From positions 1 to 33,803 of the IMG/VR virus record IMGVR_UViG_3300035228_001434: DNA of 33,803 nt. One strand, given 5' to 3'. Shown here in pieces: positions 15,001-23,729 of the stretch. A program made the position numbers and the translations under genes. Numbering within the stretch: position 1 is the first letter of the stretch; every line of letters starts with the position of its first letter. Source of the stretch: a virus. Under the pieces are notes generated by a model, which saw nothing but the letters and a program-made list of their open reading frames with translations, ran no database searches and was not told the DNA's origin.

Positions 15001-16023
15001 CGAAGAGAAGGAAACCAAGCAGCTCTTATTCATTTAGAGTTTGCAAGAGAATTGCTTGATATTCATAATTCTGATCTGGGCGTAAATGATAAAGCCGGTA
15101 AACTAGATAGTGCTCGGACGAAGCATTCTGAAGCACTTAAGAAGCTTGACAAAGAAAAAGCCGAAGAAAGCAAAAAGGCATTAGAAATTGAACAAAAGAC
15201 TCGTGAAGACCTAAATCTCATCTTGCGCGACGCTCAACTCGCTTCTGGTGCGATATCTCAAGAAGCTTATGACGCTGCAATGTTTGAGCGCGACAGGGAG
15301 TCAACATTGAGAAGAATTAAAAAAATGGAGGAAGATGGTGCGCCTCCTGAATTGGTCGCACGCACTAGAGCGGCTGTTGAGGCAGGTGAGCCTCCGTCTG
15401 ATGACAAGTCTTTTGGAGCTGGCATTGATTCATGGATAGAGAAGACAGAGGAAGAATTAACTAATTTCAAAGCAATGGCGGAATCTGCTGCTGACGGAAT
15501 TGCAAGTGAATTTGGTACTGCATTCAGTGGCATCCTTCAAGGAACCATGTCTTTACAAGAAGGACTCGGTCAGGCATTTACAAACATTGGAGCCATGTTT
15601 GCCGACATGGTCGCTCAGATGCTTGTTAAGTGGGCAATGGTTCAGATCTTTAAAAGCGTATTCCCAGGTTTTGCTGATGGTGGTGTCGTAAATGCTTCTG
15701 GAGGTGGCGGTGCTCCAAAATTTGGCCCTGGATTTGCAAATGGCGGTCTTGTGACTGGTCCGACAATGGCAATGGTTGGTGAAGGCCGCTTCAACGAGGC
15801 CATCGTGCCTCTGCCAAATGGCAAGTCCATTCCTGTTGAAATGAATGGAGGTGCTGGCGGCAACATTGCTACTAACATTACAGTCAACGTCAACAATGGT
15901 CAGGCGTCCTCTAAATCTTCAGGATCGCAAGGTAATAACCTTGCTCGCAGTCTTGAAGGAGCTGTCAAGCAGGTTATCATGCGTGAAATGCAACCAGGCG
16001 GCATGATCAATAGCAAGCGTTAA
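12055..16023 (+). CDS. Tape measure protein
   Basis: This is the longest gene, 1322 residues. Residues about 140-235 contain SSPSRRLMEVGRQAAKGFEI, common in tape measures. Residues about 410-625 match the TIGR02675-type tape measure domain (for example VNRYNVPLQSARDGFTKLYA and ELKGQLGDVLPGAMGIF). Hydrophobic segments lie at about 700-760 and 790-808, and a helical, probably coiled region follows. Residues about 1138-1205 (GTAFSGILQGTMSLQEGLGQ) resemble the C-terminal part of lambda gpH, and the Gly-rich end with GEGRFNEAIVPLPNGK is typical. Using about 0.15 nm per residue, the tail would be near 200 nm long, before any processing. ATG 12055 directly follows AAGG, too close for normal Shine-Dalgarno use. 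Confidence 0.92.
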   Translation: MAAELRLNVALDLQYFKRQLPKLSQAAAGFQLPIQIKFDGRQIRKELNKLTGRREFRININDTAIRSALENTKKLEKALRDLETVSKRSVTAASPVGAGRLSRTASQGGLNAGEIRALYQQAATEGLAGFKAGVRVNRKDAELQLGQLAADAVKGLIAGLKKGQGKVGTASEGLANELVDSMEDRLQISSPSRRLMEVGRQAAKGFEIGMSKGLKRAQTAALSQLQAMLIAMQAEVRSFGSGSAQRQMTAMSRGAAAVPAGMMTSATGRPRFRSSRVGDVNQVAGAFGRIGSVGGGPGRGSFRFAPRQLTGAASPLSLPSGEMRASARSAMLQGRIAAAQARGGSTGSHFHSASRGGGRMQSALPPAASSQRTGGSGPRLSGAAFPGQLPNLPGAAAVSGLANEFSNATKQVLLFGTAYKALAFFMDFPSQVGAAVGALQSFNNTLAAISPSAEEAAKSNAFILGIVNRYNVPLQSARDGFTKLYASMAPAGFEGDEIKELFLGVSQAAATFGMSSDKVDRMNYAFAQMASKGQIMSEELKGQLGDVLPGAMGIFAEAAGLEGPDAIQKFTKALEDGAFQGENMTALLKNVGQVLQDEFGPGAEGAARTFQGLMNRLQTSLTLLYESFEPLAVQFLNTFVVPLSEGIKTVTDGFKAFFSGTAAETTKGQAFANQLNEMRGAFAGIRANAVTVIETLKQFGAVLLPILQITLQIASSPFVGFLARLYLIVLPLVKVFGLLKLAFVAFNTVLFLSTGKLSAFRALMLMTGKSAALTAGSVRGAGLAIKSAFASTGIGLVLVGLGLLIEKIMTLRMKMDQVRQSAQEAALAIQFMSGAEAKATQSQAESDVKVLRNLRERTQGKSAATKTKVTPAEQAALERAGQMAQKFTSKRDAGGAIETSLGASNQQVSDALGQAQTNRTLASNRVLETVAEEASTKAEMEKLMEEVKLASSGDGSAGGSGAEGPTDITGDQLVVIEAINQKRREGNQAALIHLEFARELLDIHNSDLGVNDKAGKLDSARTKHSEALKKLDKEKAEESKKALEIEQKTREDLNLILRDAQLASGAISQEAYDAAMFERDRESTLRRIKKMEEDGAPPELVARTRAAVEAGEPPSDDKSFGAGIDSWIEKTEEELTNFKAMAESAADGIASEFGTAFSGILQGTMSLQEGLGQAFTNIGAMFADMVAQMLVKWAMVQIFKSVFPGFADGGVVNASGGGGAPKFGPGFANGGLVTGPTMAMVGEGRFNEAIVPLPNGKSIPVEMNGGAGGNIATNITVNVNNGQASSKSSGSQGNNLARSLEGAVKQVIMREMQPGGMINSKR

Positions 16024-16025
16024 TC

Positions 16026-16439
16026 ATGACACAACCAGTATTATTCGATATAAATCCAGGCCCTGACTCGACTGCCAGGGACTCGCGAGAGTTTTTTGAG
16101 ATAGGAATCACGCGCAATCGTCAACAACGTGTGAAAAAATTTCAAATGGGCGACGGTTACCAACAAGTGACGCCTGATGGCATTAATAATGTTATCGACA
16201 TTTTCCGTTTGCAAACCCGTCCCTTGACATTGATAGAAGCGCAAGCTTTAGATGACGATTTTGAGGCGCTTAATGGTGATTTTTTCTTTGCAAACTTTCA
16301 TCGAGACAGCATTCAACACAAATATCGATTAGAGCCTAATGAGTGGACATGGGAGGATATTGGCGGCGTTCGGTCAGCAGCTTCCCGCACACATGTTATC
16401 ACTTTTTCTGTTAAACGAATTTACGATTACAGGACATGA
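16026..16439 (+). CDS. Lambda M-like minor tail protein
   Basis: The protein has 137 residues. The central KKFQMGDGYQQVTPDGINN matches the lambda gpM family, which also has the following 'R..TRPL' segment (FRLQTRPLTLIEAQALDDDF). These proteins connect the tape measure to the tail tip. Position after the tape measure and before the gpL homologue supports the call. The stop overlaps the next ATG (ATGA). Confidence 0.75.
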   Translation: MTQPVLFDINPGPDSTARDSREFFEIGITRNRQQRVKKFQMGDGYQQVTPDGINNVIDIFRLQTRPLTLIEAQALDDDFEALNGDFFFANFHRDSIQHKYRLEPNEWTWEDIGGVRSAASRTHVITFSVKRIYDYRT

Positions 16440-18079
16440 CTTACAGCAGTTCTGATTTTTCGGGCGGTGATTTTGATGCAGTCCTCGCCAAGCAGGATGC
16501 CTTTGACAAGGCAGAAAGGAAAGTACGTTCTACGTTTTACGATACTGTCGTGGAACTGTTTGAATTTGACCTATCACCATTGAACACAAGCGGTACTAAT
16601 GTTGTAAGCGGCACTCTGAACTATTACTTCGCCAACTTTGTTGTTCCTACAGAGCTTGGCACTCAGGAAGGTGGTAACTTCCCAATATGGAGAACAAGCG
16701 AAACCAGCAGTATTGAGCGAGTGTATCAGCCCGTTCCGATTCTTGCTAGCGGATATGAGCGAACCAGTAAAGGTCAGATCCCACAACCTGAGATTACAGT
16801 TTCAAACGTTTTCGGCCTTCTTTCGGGACTAATTAACAGCCTTGACGATCTTGTTGGGGTGAGAGTGCTCCGTCGTCGAACACTAGCAAAATATCTTGGC
16901 AACTTTGACACAAAAGATTTTGACACTTATTTTCCAACCGATATTTTTTACATTGAACGAAAAGTTTCAGAAAATAACATATCTGTAACTTTTCAACTTG
17001 CCAGTCCTTTTGATGTAGAAGGATTGATGATACCGCGACGTATCGTCACTCATAACCATTGCCTTTGGACGTACAGAGGTCGTGAATGCGGGTACGGTGG
17101 AGCGCTGAGAGCTAGCGACCTGAACGGCATGCCCGTCGCAAATGCATTGGACAGAGTGCCAGCAAGTGGCGATGCTTTTTATGACAGCGCCTCGTTGAAT
17201 ATACGAAACTATTTCAATGCATTAGAAGCATGGCGCACTGCTTCTATAACAGCAAGAAATGCAGAAGCGGTTTTTAACGTTGCCAGGGGAAAACAGCAGA
17301 TAAAGTGCGATCTCGAGGAATCCGTCAAGACAAGAAAATATGATTTCGATAGAGAGGATGATGATGATGGCACTTATGAACTTGTCAGCAGCCCAACTTT
17401 TGCATTGGTGTTAAATTCAGACGGCGGCACTGATGTGACAATATGTGTCGTATGGGAAGGAAACGATGTTACCGACCAACCTGAAAAATATAGAGCTAAT
17501 AATAGTAAAGTGGGCAGCCAGGATGGTAGATCTGCTGAAAGCAAAATTCGTAATGTGCAGCTTTACAAATTCAGCAGCAATTGGGATGGAAGTTCTGGAA
17601 GCGCACCACAAATAAATTTACAACACGATAATCTGGATGTTGCGTTTCATCCTCAATCGCAATCTACGGGCAATGTTTTTGCTTTTGAAAACGGAAATTT
17701 CTTTCTAAGAGATATAGATCCAGATTTCAAAGCTGATGATGAGGACGATGAAATCTTTGATCGCGTGGATAGCTTGGATTATATTAATAATATTGGACTT
17801 CGAGAAGTGGAAGAGATTGATGAGGGAGATGTTGCAGGCTGCACGGCGGCTACAACGGAACTTGCGGCGGCCACAACAGCTCTCGAGAATGCAAACACTG
17901 CTTTTAACACTGCCAGAGGTACTCTGAACGCAAGATACAGTTCTTTAACTGTCAGTGAAATAGATACGCTTGTACAACAGTTTGACGTTTGCGGTAAACG
18001 GCTGACAAGCTGTCAACTTAGATTTGGAGAGCAAAATTTACCGTATGGTGGCTTTCCTGGGTCAAACCTTGCCAGATGA
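16436..18079 (+). CDS. Lambda L-like tail tip protein with a large insertion
   Basis: The protein has 547 residues, against about 230 for lambda gpL. Its N-terminal 200 residues correspond to the gpL N-terminal domain (QPEITVSNVFGLLSGLINS). The iron-sulfur ligands of gpL, four cysteines in two pairs, appear at C209/C218 (HCLWTYRGRECGYGG) and C519/C526 (CGKRLTSCQLRFG, followed by LPYGGFPG). The spacing within each pair (9 and 7) matches lambda as I recall it. About 300 residues separate the pairs here instead of about 23. The insertion includes a helical stretch (TAATTELAAATTALENANTA) and an acidic segment (FKADDEDDEIFDRVDS). It forms part of the tail tip. It overlaps both neighbours by 4 bases. 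Confidence 0.85.
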   Translation: MTYSSSDFSGGDFDAVLAKQDAFDKAERKVRSTFYDTVVELFEFDLSPLNTSGTNVVSGTLNYYFANFVVPTELGTQEGGNFPIWRTSETSSIERVYQPVPILASGYERTSKGQIPQPEITVSNVFGLLSGLINSLDDLVGVRVLRRRTLAKYLGNFDTKDFDTYFPTDIFYIERKVSENNISVTFQLASPFDVEGLMIPRRIVTHNHCLWTYRGRECGYGGALRASDLNGMPVANALDRVPASGDAFYDSASLNIRNYFNALEAWRTASITARNAEAVFNVARGKQQIKCDLEESVKTRKYDFDREDDDDGTYELVSSPTFALVLNSDGGTDVTICVVWEGNDVTDQPEKYRANNSKVGSQDGRSAESKIRNVQLYKFSSNWDGSSGSAPQINLQHDNLDVAFHPQSQSTGNVFAFENGNFFLRDIDPDFKADDEDDEIFDRVDSLDYINNIGLREVEEIDEGDVAGCTAATTELAAATTALENANTAFNTARGTLNARYSSLTVSEIDTLVQQFDVCGKRLTSCQLRFGEQNLPYGGFPGSNLAR

Positions 18080-18795
18080 TTATTAAGCATGTCACTCGAG
18101 AGCAATTAATAGCGCTTATCGCTGATTGCGATAAGCGCTACCCAGAAGAAGGTTGCGGTTTTATTGTTGACGGCCAAGTCTTTCCTTGCGACAATATTAA
18201 TTCAGATCCTGCCAATCATTTCACTATTTCTGCTGAAGATTATGTGACGGCAGAGGAGAAAGGCCGAATTGAATGCATTTATCATTCTCACACGAATAAA
18301 AGAGATGGGTTCTCTCCTGCTGATATCAAGGCTTGTAAGTATTCCAATATTCCTTGGCTTGTTTACAATTGCAATTCTAAAAACTGGTCATATGCCGATC
18401 CAAGGGGAAATCAGCCGTATATTGGAAGAGAGTGGCTTTACGGTATTAATGACTGCTACTCTTTGACTAGAGATTTTTATCGTCGCGAATTCAACATCAT
18501 CTTGGATGATTTTGAACGAGGAGAGGATGGAGAATGGGCGGACCTTAACTGGAACATGTTCTTGCAGAACTACAAGCAACAGGGATTTGTAGATGTTGAC
18601 GACATTGAGCAAAAAGGTGACATTGTTTTAATGAAGATCGGCTCTCGATGGCCGAATCACTTCGCAGTAGCGAAGGGAGAGGGCTTAAGGCTTTATCATC
18701 ACTATGTTGACAGACTGTCTTGCGAGGGGAGTTATGGTAGATATTGGCGGGAATTTACAGCTAAAGTGTTACGTCATAGGAGCTTGTTAACATGA
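18076..18795 (+). CDS. Lambda K-like tail tip peptidase (JAMM + NlpC/P60)
   Basis: The protein has 239 residues with two domains. Residues 1-110 are a JAMM/Mov34 domain with the metal-site signature HSH (70-72), S80, D83, and an upstream Glu near 24-25. Residues about 115-235 are an NlpC/P60-type cysteine peptidase domain: YGINDCYSLTRDF (Cys127) and WPNHFAVA (His195). Lambda K has the same pair; the NlpC part is thought to cut peptidoglycan during DNA entry. The start overlaps the L-like stop and the end overlaps the I-like start, both by 4 bases. Confidence 0.87.
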   Translation: MIIKHVTREQLIALIADCDKRYPEEGCGFIVDGQVFPCDNINSDPANHFTISAEDYVTAEEKGRIECIYHSHTNKRDGFSPADIKACKYSNIPWLVYNCNSKNWSYADPRGNQPYIGREWLYGINDCYSLTRDFYRREFNIILDDFERGEDGEWADLNWNMFLQNYKQQGFVDVDDIEQKGDIVLMKIGSRWPNHFAVAKGEGLRLYHHYVDRLSCEGSYGRYWREFTAKVLRHRSLLT

Positions 18796-19409
18796 TGCAG
18801 GAACAATGGGTAGAAGTAAAGATCTTGGGCGAGTTAGGACGCAAATTCGGCTCTGAGTATCGTTTTCTTGTGCGCAATCCTAGAGACGTGATTTCTGCAT
18901 TGTGTCGTCAAATATCTGGATTTAAAGAATATTTGTGTACAGCTCATGAAAACAATATTGGTTTTAAGCTTATAACCAAGGATCCAGAAGGTCTTGATTA
19001 CGAGCATTTAACAATGAGCTGTAACTCTTTAACCATCGCCCCAGTAGTCGCAGGAAGCGGCGGAGCCGCCGGAAAAATACTCTTAGGGGTGGCACTAGTC
19101 GGATTGTCTTTTGTCAGCTTTGGAGCGGGCACCGTGGCCGCTGGTATGGGAGCTGCTTTCGCTGGAGGCAGTGCGGGTATTGTCAGCACTGCCCTGTTTG
19201 GTATTGGCTTGAGCATGATTGCTACTGGCATTGGAGCGATGCTGACGCCACAAGTCAAAACACCTGGATCTGATTCAGAAAAGAAAGAAAGTTTTTTGTT
19301 TGACAGATCGGCTGAATTAACTACACAGGGTTTTCCTGTGCCATTGGTCTACGGGCGATATCTGGTTGGAGCTCCTCTGGTAATATCAGCTTCTATCGGA
19401 TTGAGATAA
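18792..19409 (+). CDS. Lambda I-like tail tip assembly protein
   Basis: The protein has 205 residues. The N-terminal 80 or so look like the ubiquitin-like fold of lambda I (VEVKILGELGRKFGSEYRFL and LTMSCNSLTIAPVVAGSGG). Two hydrophobic Gly/Ala-rich segments follow (about 90-113 and 123-153, KILLGVALVGLSFVSFGAGT). The end is FPVPLVYGRYLVGAPLVISA, a strand pair often seen just before J. Position between K and J homologues fits. The protein is thought to chaperone tip assembly. Confidence 0.78.
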   Translation: MMQEQWVEVKILGELGRKFGSEYRFLVRNPRDVISALCRQISGFKEYLCTAHENNIGFKLITKDPEGLDYEHLTMSCNSLTIAPVVAGSGGAAGKILLGVALVGLSFVSFGAGTVAAGMGAAFAGGSAGIVSTALFGIGLSMIATGIGAMLTPQVKTPGSDSEKKESFLFDRSAELTTQGFPVPLVYGRYLVGAPLVISASIGLR

Positions 19410-21424
19410 TGATTGACGAGATCAACGCAAAAGCATTCTTATCTGGATCCGGTGGTGGTGGCAAAGGCGGCGGCGGCGGCGGCGACACGCCAGAGGAGCA
19501 AGATGACACATTGCAAAGCAGTTCAGTAGGAAAAATTGTCCTTGCAGTTTGCGAGGGGCCTATTGAGGGTTTTGTGGAGGACGGCAACTTGAAAAATGTC
19601 TACTTAAACGATGTTGTGGTCGAAACTCCAAGCGGCGGTTTCAATTTTTCCAAAGACGATTTTTCGGTTTCAAATATCACCCGGGGGATTAATAATCAGG
19701 ATGTACTAGACGGATACGACGATATTGAGATTGAGCAATCTGTCGATGCAAAGGTCACAAAAGAAGCCGGTCAAACTTCTGTGGGAACAACTCGTGATGA
19801 TTTACGATCGGTGCGAGTTAGGGTTGGAGTTTCTGCATTGTATCAAATAGACGACGAGTCAGGCGATATTACTGGGACAAACGTTGAGTACAGGATTAAA
19901 ATTAAAGATTCTTTTTCTCAGTCAAATATTATCAACAGCACATTTACTATTGATGGCAAAAGTCGTGGTCCTTTTGAGAGAGAGCACTCTTTTGCATTGA
20001 CAGGCGGCGGTCCTTGGATGATCACAGTAAAGAGAGAAAGCGATGATTCAGACAGGACAACACTTGTTAATGACCTTTTCTTTAAAGCAATAGTCGGGGA
20101 GGTAGGGTCAAGGTTTACATATCCAAACACTGCCGTCTTGGGACTAACATTTAATGCCGAAGCTTTTAGTTCAATTCCTCGTGTGTCTTTGATGATTGAT
20201 GGCAAAAGAATACGAGTGCCATCAAACTACAATGCAGCCGATGTGGACAGTAGTTTTACAGGCGCCTATAGTGGCACATGGGATGGCAGCCTAATACTTC
20301 AATACAGCAATAATCCCGCATGGGTTTTTTACGACTTACTTGTCAACGATAGGTATGGTTGTGGCGATTTTATGAGGTCAAGTGATATTGATAAATTTGC
20401 ACTTTATGAAATTGCTAAATACTGCGATGAACCGGTGGACGACGGGCAGGGCGGGCAAGAGCGAAGATTTGTATTTAACGGCCATATTAATAATCGTGGC
20501 GAAGCTTTTGATGTTTTAAATTCAATTGCGGCAACTTTTAGGGGGATGTTGTATTACCATCAGGGGACTGTAGTGGCAGTGCAAGATGCTCCTGCTACAA
20601 CTTGCAAGATCTTTAGTCCGTCTAATGTAATTCAAGAAGTAGACGACAGCGGCGGCGTTACAAGTCCTGGGTTTAATTATGAAGGCACTGCTCTCAAAAC
20701 TCGCAAAACTGTTTGCTTGGTTTCGTGGAATGACCCTGCCGACTTGTATAAAACCAAGGTGGAGTATGTTGAAGACAGCTTCGGGGTGAATCGTTATGGC
20801 CACAGAGAGATAGAAATAAGGGCTTTTGGTTGCACGTCACAGGCCCAAGCGCAGCGTCTTGGAAGATGGAACTTGCTTACTAGCTTGACTGAAACAGAAA
20901 CAGTTGCATTCAAAGTAGCGGCTGAAGGTTTCTTTCTTTTGCCTGGAGAAATTATCGAAATTGCAGATCCAAACAGGCAAAGTAATGTTGCTGCTGGATT
21001 TCTTCGAGACATTACGTTAAAAGATGATTTCGTCTTTTATCTAGATAGAAATGTTCAACTTGCAGCAGGAGAACTTTACAATTTAAGCGTCGTAATAAAT
21101 AATGAGATAAAAACCTCTATCGTCACCACATTGGCAGGTCTTCATCAAAACTTGACAGTATCAAGCAATCGTAGCGCCAGAGCAAGACAAGGAGATATGT
21201 GGTTTTTAAAGGCTAATGACAGTGAAAGAAAGAGATATCGTGTTATTGGAGTGCAAGAAGATGATGATGGCACGGTTGCTGTTATGGCCGTCTCTCACAA
21301 TGCGGCCAAATACGACGACATTGATAGCGCAACATTGATTCAAAGGCAGCGACCTGCCTCTGTTAACACTAATTTGCTTCCTACAGTTTCCCCTGAAAGC
21401 ATTCAAGTGGGATTTACCGACTAA
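19409..21424 (+). CDS. Lambda J-like tip attachment / central tail fibre protein
   Basis: The protein has 671 residues, shorter than lambda J (1132). Its start has a Gly-rich linker (SGSGGGGKGGGGGG) and then the J signature VCEGPIEGFVEDGNLKNVYL with NFSKDDFSVSNITRGINNQD. The later part (WVFYDLLVNDRYGCGDFM, FNGHINNRGEAFDVLNSIAA) corresponds to the tip attachment region, Pfam Phage-tail_3-like. The C-terminal fibronectin-like and receptor-binding parts of lambda J are missing, and the following small gene may supply an FN3-like domain. It overlaps the I-like stop by one base (TAATG). It forms the tail tip hub. Confidence 0.85.
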   Translation: MIDEINAKAFLSGSGGGGKGGGGGGDTPEEQDDTLQSSSVGKIVLAVCEGPIEGFVEDGNLKNVYLNDVVVETPSGGFNFSKDDFSVSNITRGINNQDVLDGYDDIEIEQSVDAKVTKEAGQTSVGTTRDDLRSVRVRVGVSALYQIDDESGDITGTNVEYRIKIKDSFSQSNIINSTFTIDGKSRGPFEREHSFALTGGGPWMITVKRESDDSDRTTLVNDLFFKAIVGEVGSRFTYPNTAVLGLTFNAEAFSSIPRVSLMIDGKRIRVPSNYNAADVDSSFTGAYSGTWDGSLILQYSNNPAWVFYDLLVNDRYGCGDFMRSSDIDKFALYEIAKYCDEPVDDGQGGQERRFVFNGHINNRGEAFDVLNSIAATFRGMLYYHQGTVVAVQDAPATTCKIFSPSNVIQEVDDSGGVTSPGFNYEGTALKTRKTVCLVSWNDPADLYKTKVEYVEDSFGVNRYGHREIEIRAFGCTSQAQAQRLGRWNLLTSLTETETVAFKVAAEGFFLLPGEIIEIADPNRQSNVAAGFLRDITLKDDFVFYLDRNVQLAAGELYNLSVVINNEIKTSIVTTLAGLHQNLTVSSNRSARARQGDMWFLKANDSERKRYRVIGVQEDDDGTVAVMAVSHNAAKYDDIDSATLIQRQRPASVNTNLLPTVSPESIQVGFTD

Positions 21425-21428
21425 ATTT

Positions 21429-21821
21429 ATGGCTATTGAAGCAACTTGGCAAGCTCCTAGGTTTACAACGTATGCGACGTTGAGATCAATCTATCCATTT
21501 ATTGCGTTCAACGCCCCCATCAACCACCCACAAGTGGCACGATATCGAGTGCAATTGCTTAGCTTGAGCGAAAATCGTATTGATGACTTAGGCATTGTCC
21601 CTGAAACTTACAAGTTGATACCTTCTGACAGTTATACTATTTTGTCGGCTTATCGTGTGAGGGTAGCTACAATCAGTCCTAGCGGCAGGCAGTCGCCATT
21701 TACCACTAGCGCAACTGCCATTGCTTCACCGTTGAGGTTTGACTTTTCAACACAACCAACAGCAAGACTTCCGTCTGGTGTGGTTGTAGGCTCTCAGCGA
21801 TTGTTGTTTTTAATTATTTAA
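21429..21821 (+). CDS. Small FN3-like tail tip protein
   Basis: The protein has 130 residues. ARYRVQLLSLSE and AYRVRVATISPSGRQSPFTT have the strand spacing and 'Y.VRV.......S.....' pattern of fibronectin type III domains, which are usually part of lambda-J-type proteins. It lies 4 bases after the J homologue and may have split from it. No signal peptide is visible. The C-terminus ends in a hydrophobic stretch (VGSQRLLFLII). The FN3 call is tentative. Confidence 0.5.
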   Translation: MAIEATWQAPRFTTYATLRSIYPFIAFNAPINHPQVARYRVQLLSLSENRIDDLGIVPETYKLIPSDSYTILSAYRVRVATISPSGRQSPFTTSATAIASPLRFDFSTQPTARLPSGVVVGSQRLLFLII

Positions 21822-21823
21822 CC

Positions 21824-22231
21824 ATGGCGCTTTTTGGACTTGATGCTGCTGGCAACTCTGCTTATGTCAGAGCCACTGGAGCTGGAACCACTGCCACTCC
21901 TTACACAATGCAGCATGACCTGTTTACGACAGGCATGAGAAGTGCTTTTGTGCAATCAACATCAGGTGAAACCTTGATTGCAGCATCAGGCACACTCGCT
22001 TACCGAGTGACTGACTTAGTCATAACAGCAACGTCTGGATGCACGGTGAAGTTGCAAACTAGCGGAGTAACTGCAACAGACTTAACTCCTGATTTTCCGA
22101 TTCAATCATCAGGCAGTCTTGTGGTATCCAATCCTCTTGGCTTATTTCAATGCGCTGCAGGCGAAAACCTGATTACCGCTGTAAGTGCTGGTGGTGAATA
22201 CCAAGTAATGGTCACTTACAGAGCGATTTAA
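21824..22231 (+). CDS. Hypothetical tail-associated protein
   Basis: The protein has 135 residues with a beta-rich, Gly/Thr/Ser-rich composition (ALFGLDAAGNSAYVRATG; TLAYRVTDLVITATSG). I do not recognise the family. Its place among tail tip and fibre genes and its tandem tight packing (2 bases after the preceding stop, 2 before the next start) suggest a small baseplate or fibre-connector component. Confidence 0.62.
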   Translation: MALFGLDAAGNSAYVRATGAGTTATPYTMQHDLFTTGMRSAFVQSTSGETLIAASGTLAYRVTDLVITATSGCTVKLQTSGVTATDLTPDFPIQSSGSLVVSNPLGLFQCAAGENLITAVSAGGEYQVMVTYRAI

Positions 22232-22233
22232 TT

Positions 22234-23040
22234 ATGACGCGAATTATTGGTTCTTTGGGATCCGACAAGACTGGATATTTCATTTTCAAACCTTCTGCTG
22301 TTTTTGCAGGGGCGAGTAGAGAGCCTGTTCGGTCAAGAGTTGTAGATGGAGTTGTTGACGTGGTGCTTCCTGCAAATCCTGCAGGAACTTGTTGGTTGGT
22401 TGCCTGGCGAGAACAATTTGATGGCAAACCCCCTGAATTCACAGAAAAGTGGATTGTACCATGGGAAGAAGAAGTGAATCTCGACGAGATCAGAGCAGGA
22501 GCGAGCTATCGCCGCAGTCCTAGAGGACGGTCTGCTGCTTTAGACAACACAATTTCAAAGAATGAGGTGCATGAGGCTCAGCGCAAGGTTTTTGAACTGG
22601 AAGAGCAGAACGCAAAACTGCTAAGCAAGCTTGTCAAGGCTGAAGGCAATGCCGCACATGCCGTGGGCAATCTTGCCTCTTACAAGTCAGAGGTAGGGCG
22701 GCTGCAGCAGCGCCTTAACGCTGCTGCTGAGCCCATAGTGCAAACAACAACGCAAGTTGTCGAGAAGAAGATCCTGCCTGCTGATGCACGTCAGATGATG
22801 GCCGACGCAAGAGCAGAGATTGTTTTTCTTCAGCAAGAGAACGAAGAATTAAAACAGCAACTTGAAGATCGGATTTCATTGAGCACTCATTTCACTAATT
22901 TGAACTCTGAAATTGATAGACTTAATAGTGAAAAGCTACAACTTCTTGTTCGTATCGATGAGTTGAAGCAACCACGGCGTCATGCCTCTTCATTGCGCAA
23001 GGAAATGATTGCCAACCTCGACCGACTGCTTGACGGTTAA
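22234..23040 (+). CDS. Coiled-coil tail protein, hypothetical
   Basis: The protein has 268 residues. The first 90 are a globular beta-rich domain (TRIIGSLGSDKTGYFIFK, CWLVAWREQFDGKPPEFTEK). Residues about 105-265 are a long, mostly charged coiled coil (KVFELEEQNAKLLSKLVKAE, AEIVFLQQENEELKQQLEDR). A trimeric stalk or a connector is plausible. The family is not recognised. The stop uses the next gene's first base (TAATG). Confidence 0.62.
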   Translation: MTRIIGSLGSDKTGYFIFKPSAVFAGASREPVRSRVVDGVVDVVLPANPAGTCWLVAWREQFDGKPPEFTEKWIVPWEEEVNLDEIRAGASYRRSPRGRSAALDNTISKNEVHEAQRKVFELEEQNAKLLSKLVKAEGNAAHAVGNLASYKSEVGRLQQRLNAAAEPIVQTTTQVVEKKILPADARQMMADARAEIVFLQQENEELKQQLEDRISLSTHFTNLNSEIDRLNSEKLQLLVRIDELKQPRRHASSLRKEMIANLDRLLDG

Positions 23041-23723
23041 TGGAAACTATTAATTTAACAGTGAGAGAGGGTGACAGCTTTGACGAGCTGTTTTTAGCCT
23101 ATCAAAAACCTGTGGGAACTTCTCACGACTTTTCAAGTTCTGAGCTGTCTGCACAAATTCGATCTGCGTTTAGTTCTGCAGCTACGATTGATAGTTTTAA
23201 TGTACAAAAACTTGCAACAACTGGCCACTTAAAGCTGTCACTAACATCGGCTCAGACCGAGGCTATGGCTCGCAATATTCAATCCGGTTATATAGAAAGA
23301 AATGTTGAATATGATGTAGCTCGTCAAGCTGTTGACCCTGTAGATGTAGATGCCAAGTTTCTTTGGGACTTGAAGGAACTGTTTTATATTGCCGAGGGTA
23401 ATGGCATTGCCAGTATTGGATCTGGGACAACAATCGATGAAGGATTGAGCCAATATCGTATTAGAGTGACAACCAGTGGTGGGCACAACTTAGCTGCTTC
23501 TGATATCATAAGAATCGCTGGAGCCTCAGTTAGTGGCTACAATCAAACCTACACAACGAACACTGTGAGTATTGTCTCAGATACAGTGTTTGAAATTGTA
23601 CCCGGCAGTGGGGGAACACCAAATTTCAGTGCCAATGCTTCTGGAGGCACATTAAATGTGCTTAAAGAAGATACGATTGTATTGGGGACACTGCAGGTCA
23701 TCCCGCGCATCTCTGTAATCTAA
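23040..23723 (+). CDS. Hypothetical tail fibre-cluster protein
   Basis: The protein has 227 residues. The N-terminal 115 residues have an organised fold with SSELSAQIRSAF and DVDAKFLWDLKELFYI, reminiscent of small baseplate proteins that bind fibres. The C-terminal half is a beta module (RIRVTTSGGHNLAASDIIRI, TVFEIVPGSGG) resembling modules in the two neighbouring fibre genes. It starts in the preceding stop codon (TAATG). The exact role is unknown. Confidence 0.58.
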   Translation: METINLTVREGDSFDELFLAYQKPVGTSHDFSSSELSAQIRSAFSSAATIDSFNVQKLATTGHLKLSLTSAQTEAMARNIQSGYIERNVEYDVARQAVDPVDVDAKFLWDLKELFYIAEGNGIASIGSGTTIDEGLSQYRIRVTTSGGHNLAASDIIRIAGASVSGYNQTYTTNTVSIVSDTVFEIVPGSGGTPNFSANASGGTLNVLKEDTIVLGTLQVIPRISVI

Positions 23724-23729
23724 GGAATC

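Noticed and set aside
19450-19484. Run of GGC/GGT triplets as a phase-variable microsatellite
   Set aside because: It encodes an in-frame Gly linker; triplet changes would alter only linker length, not the frame.
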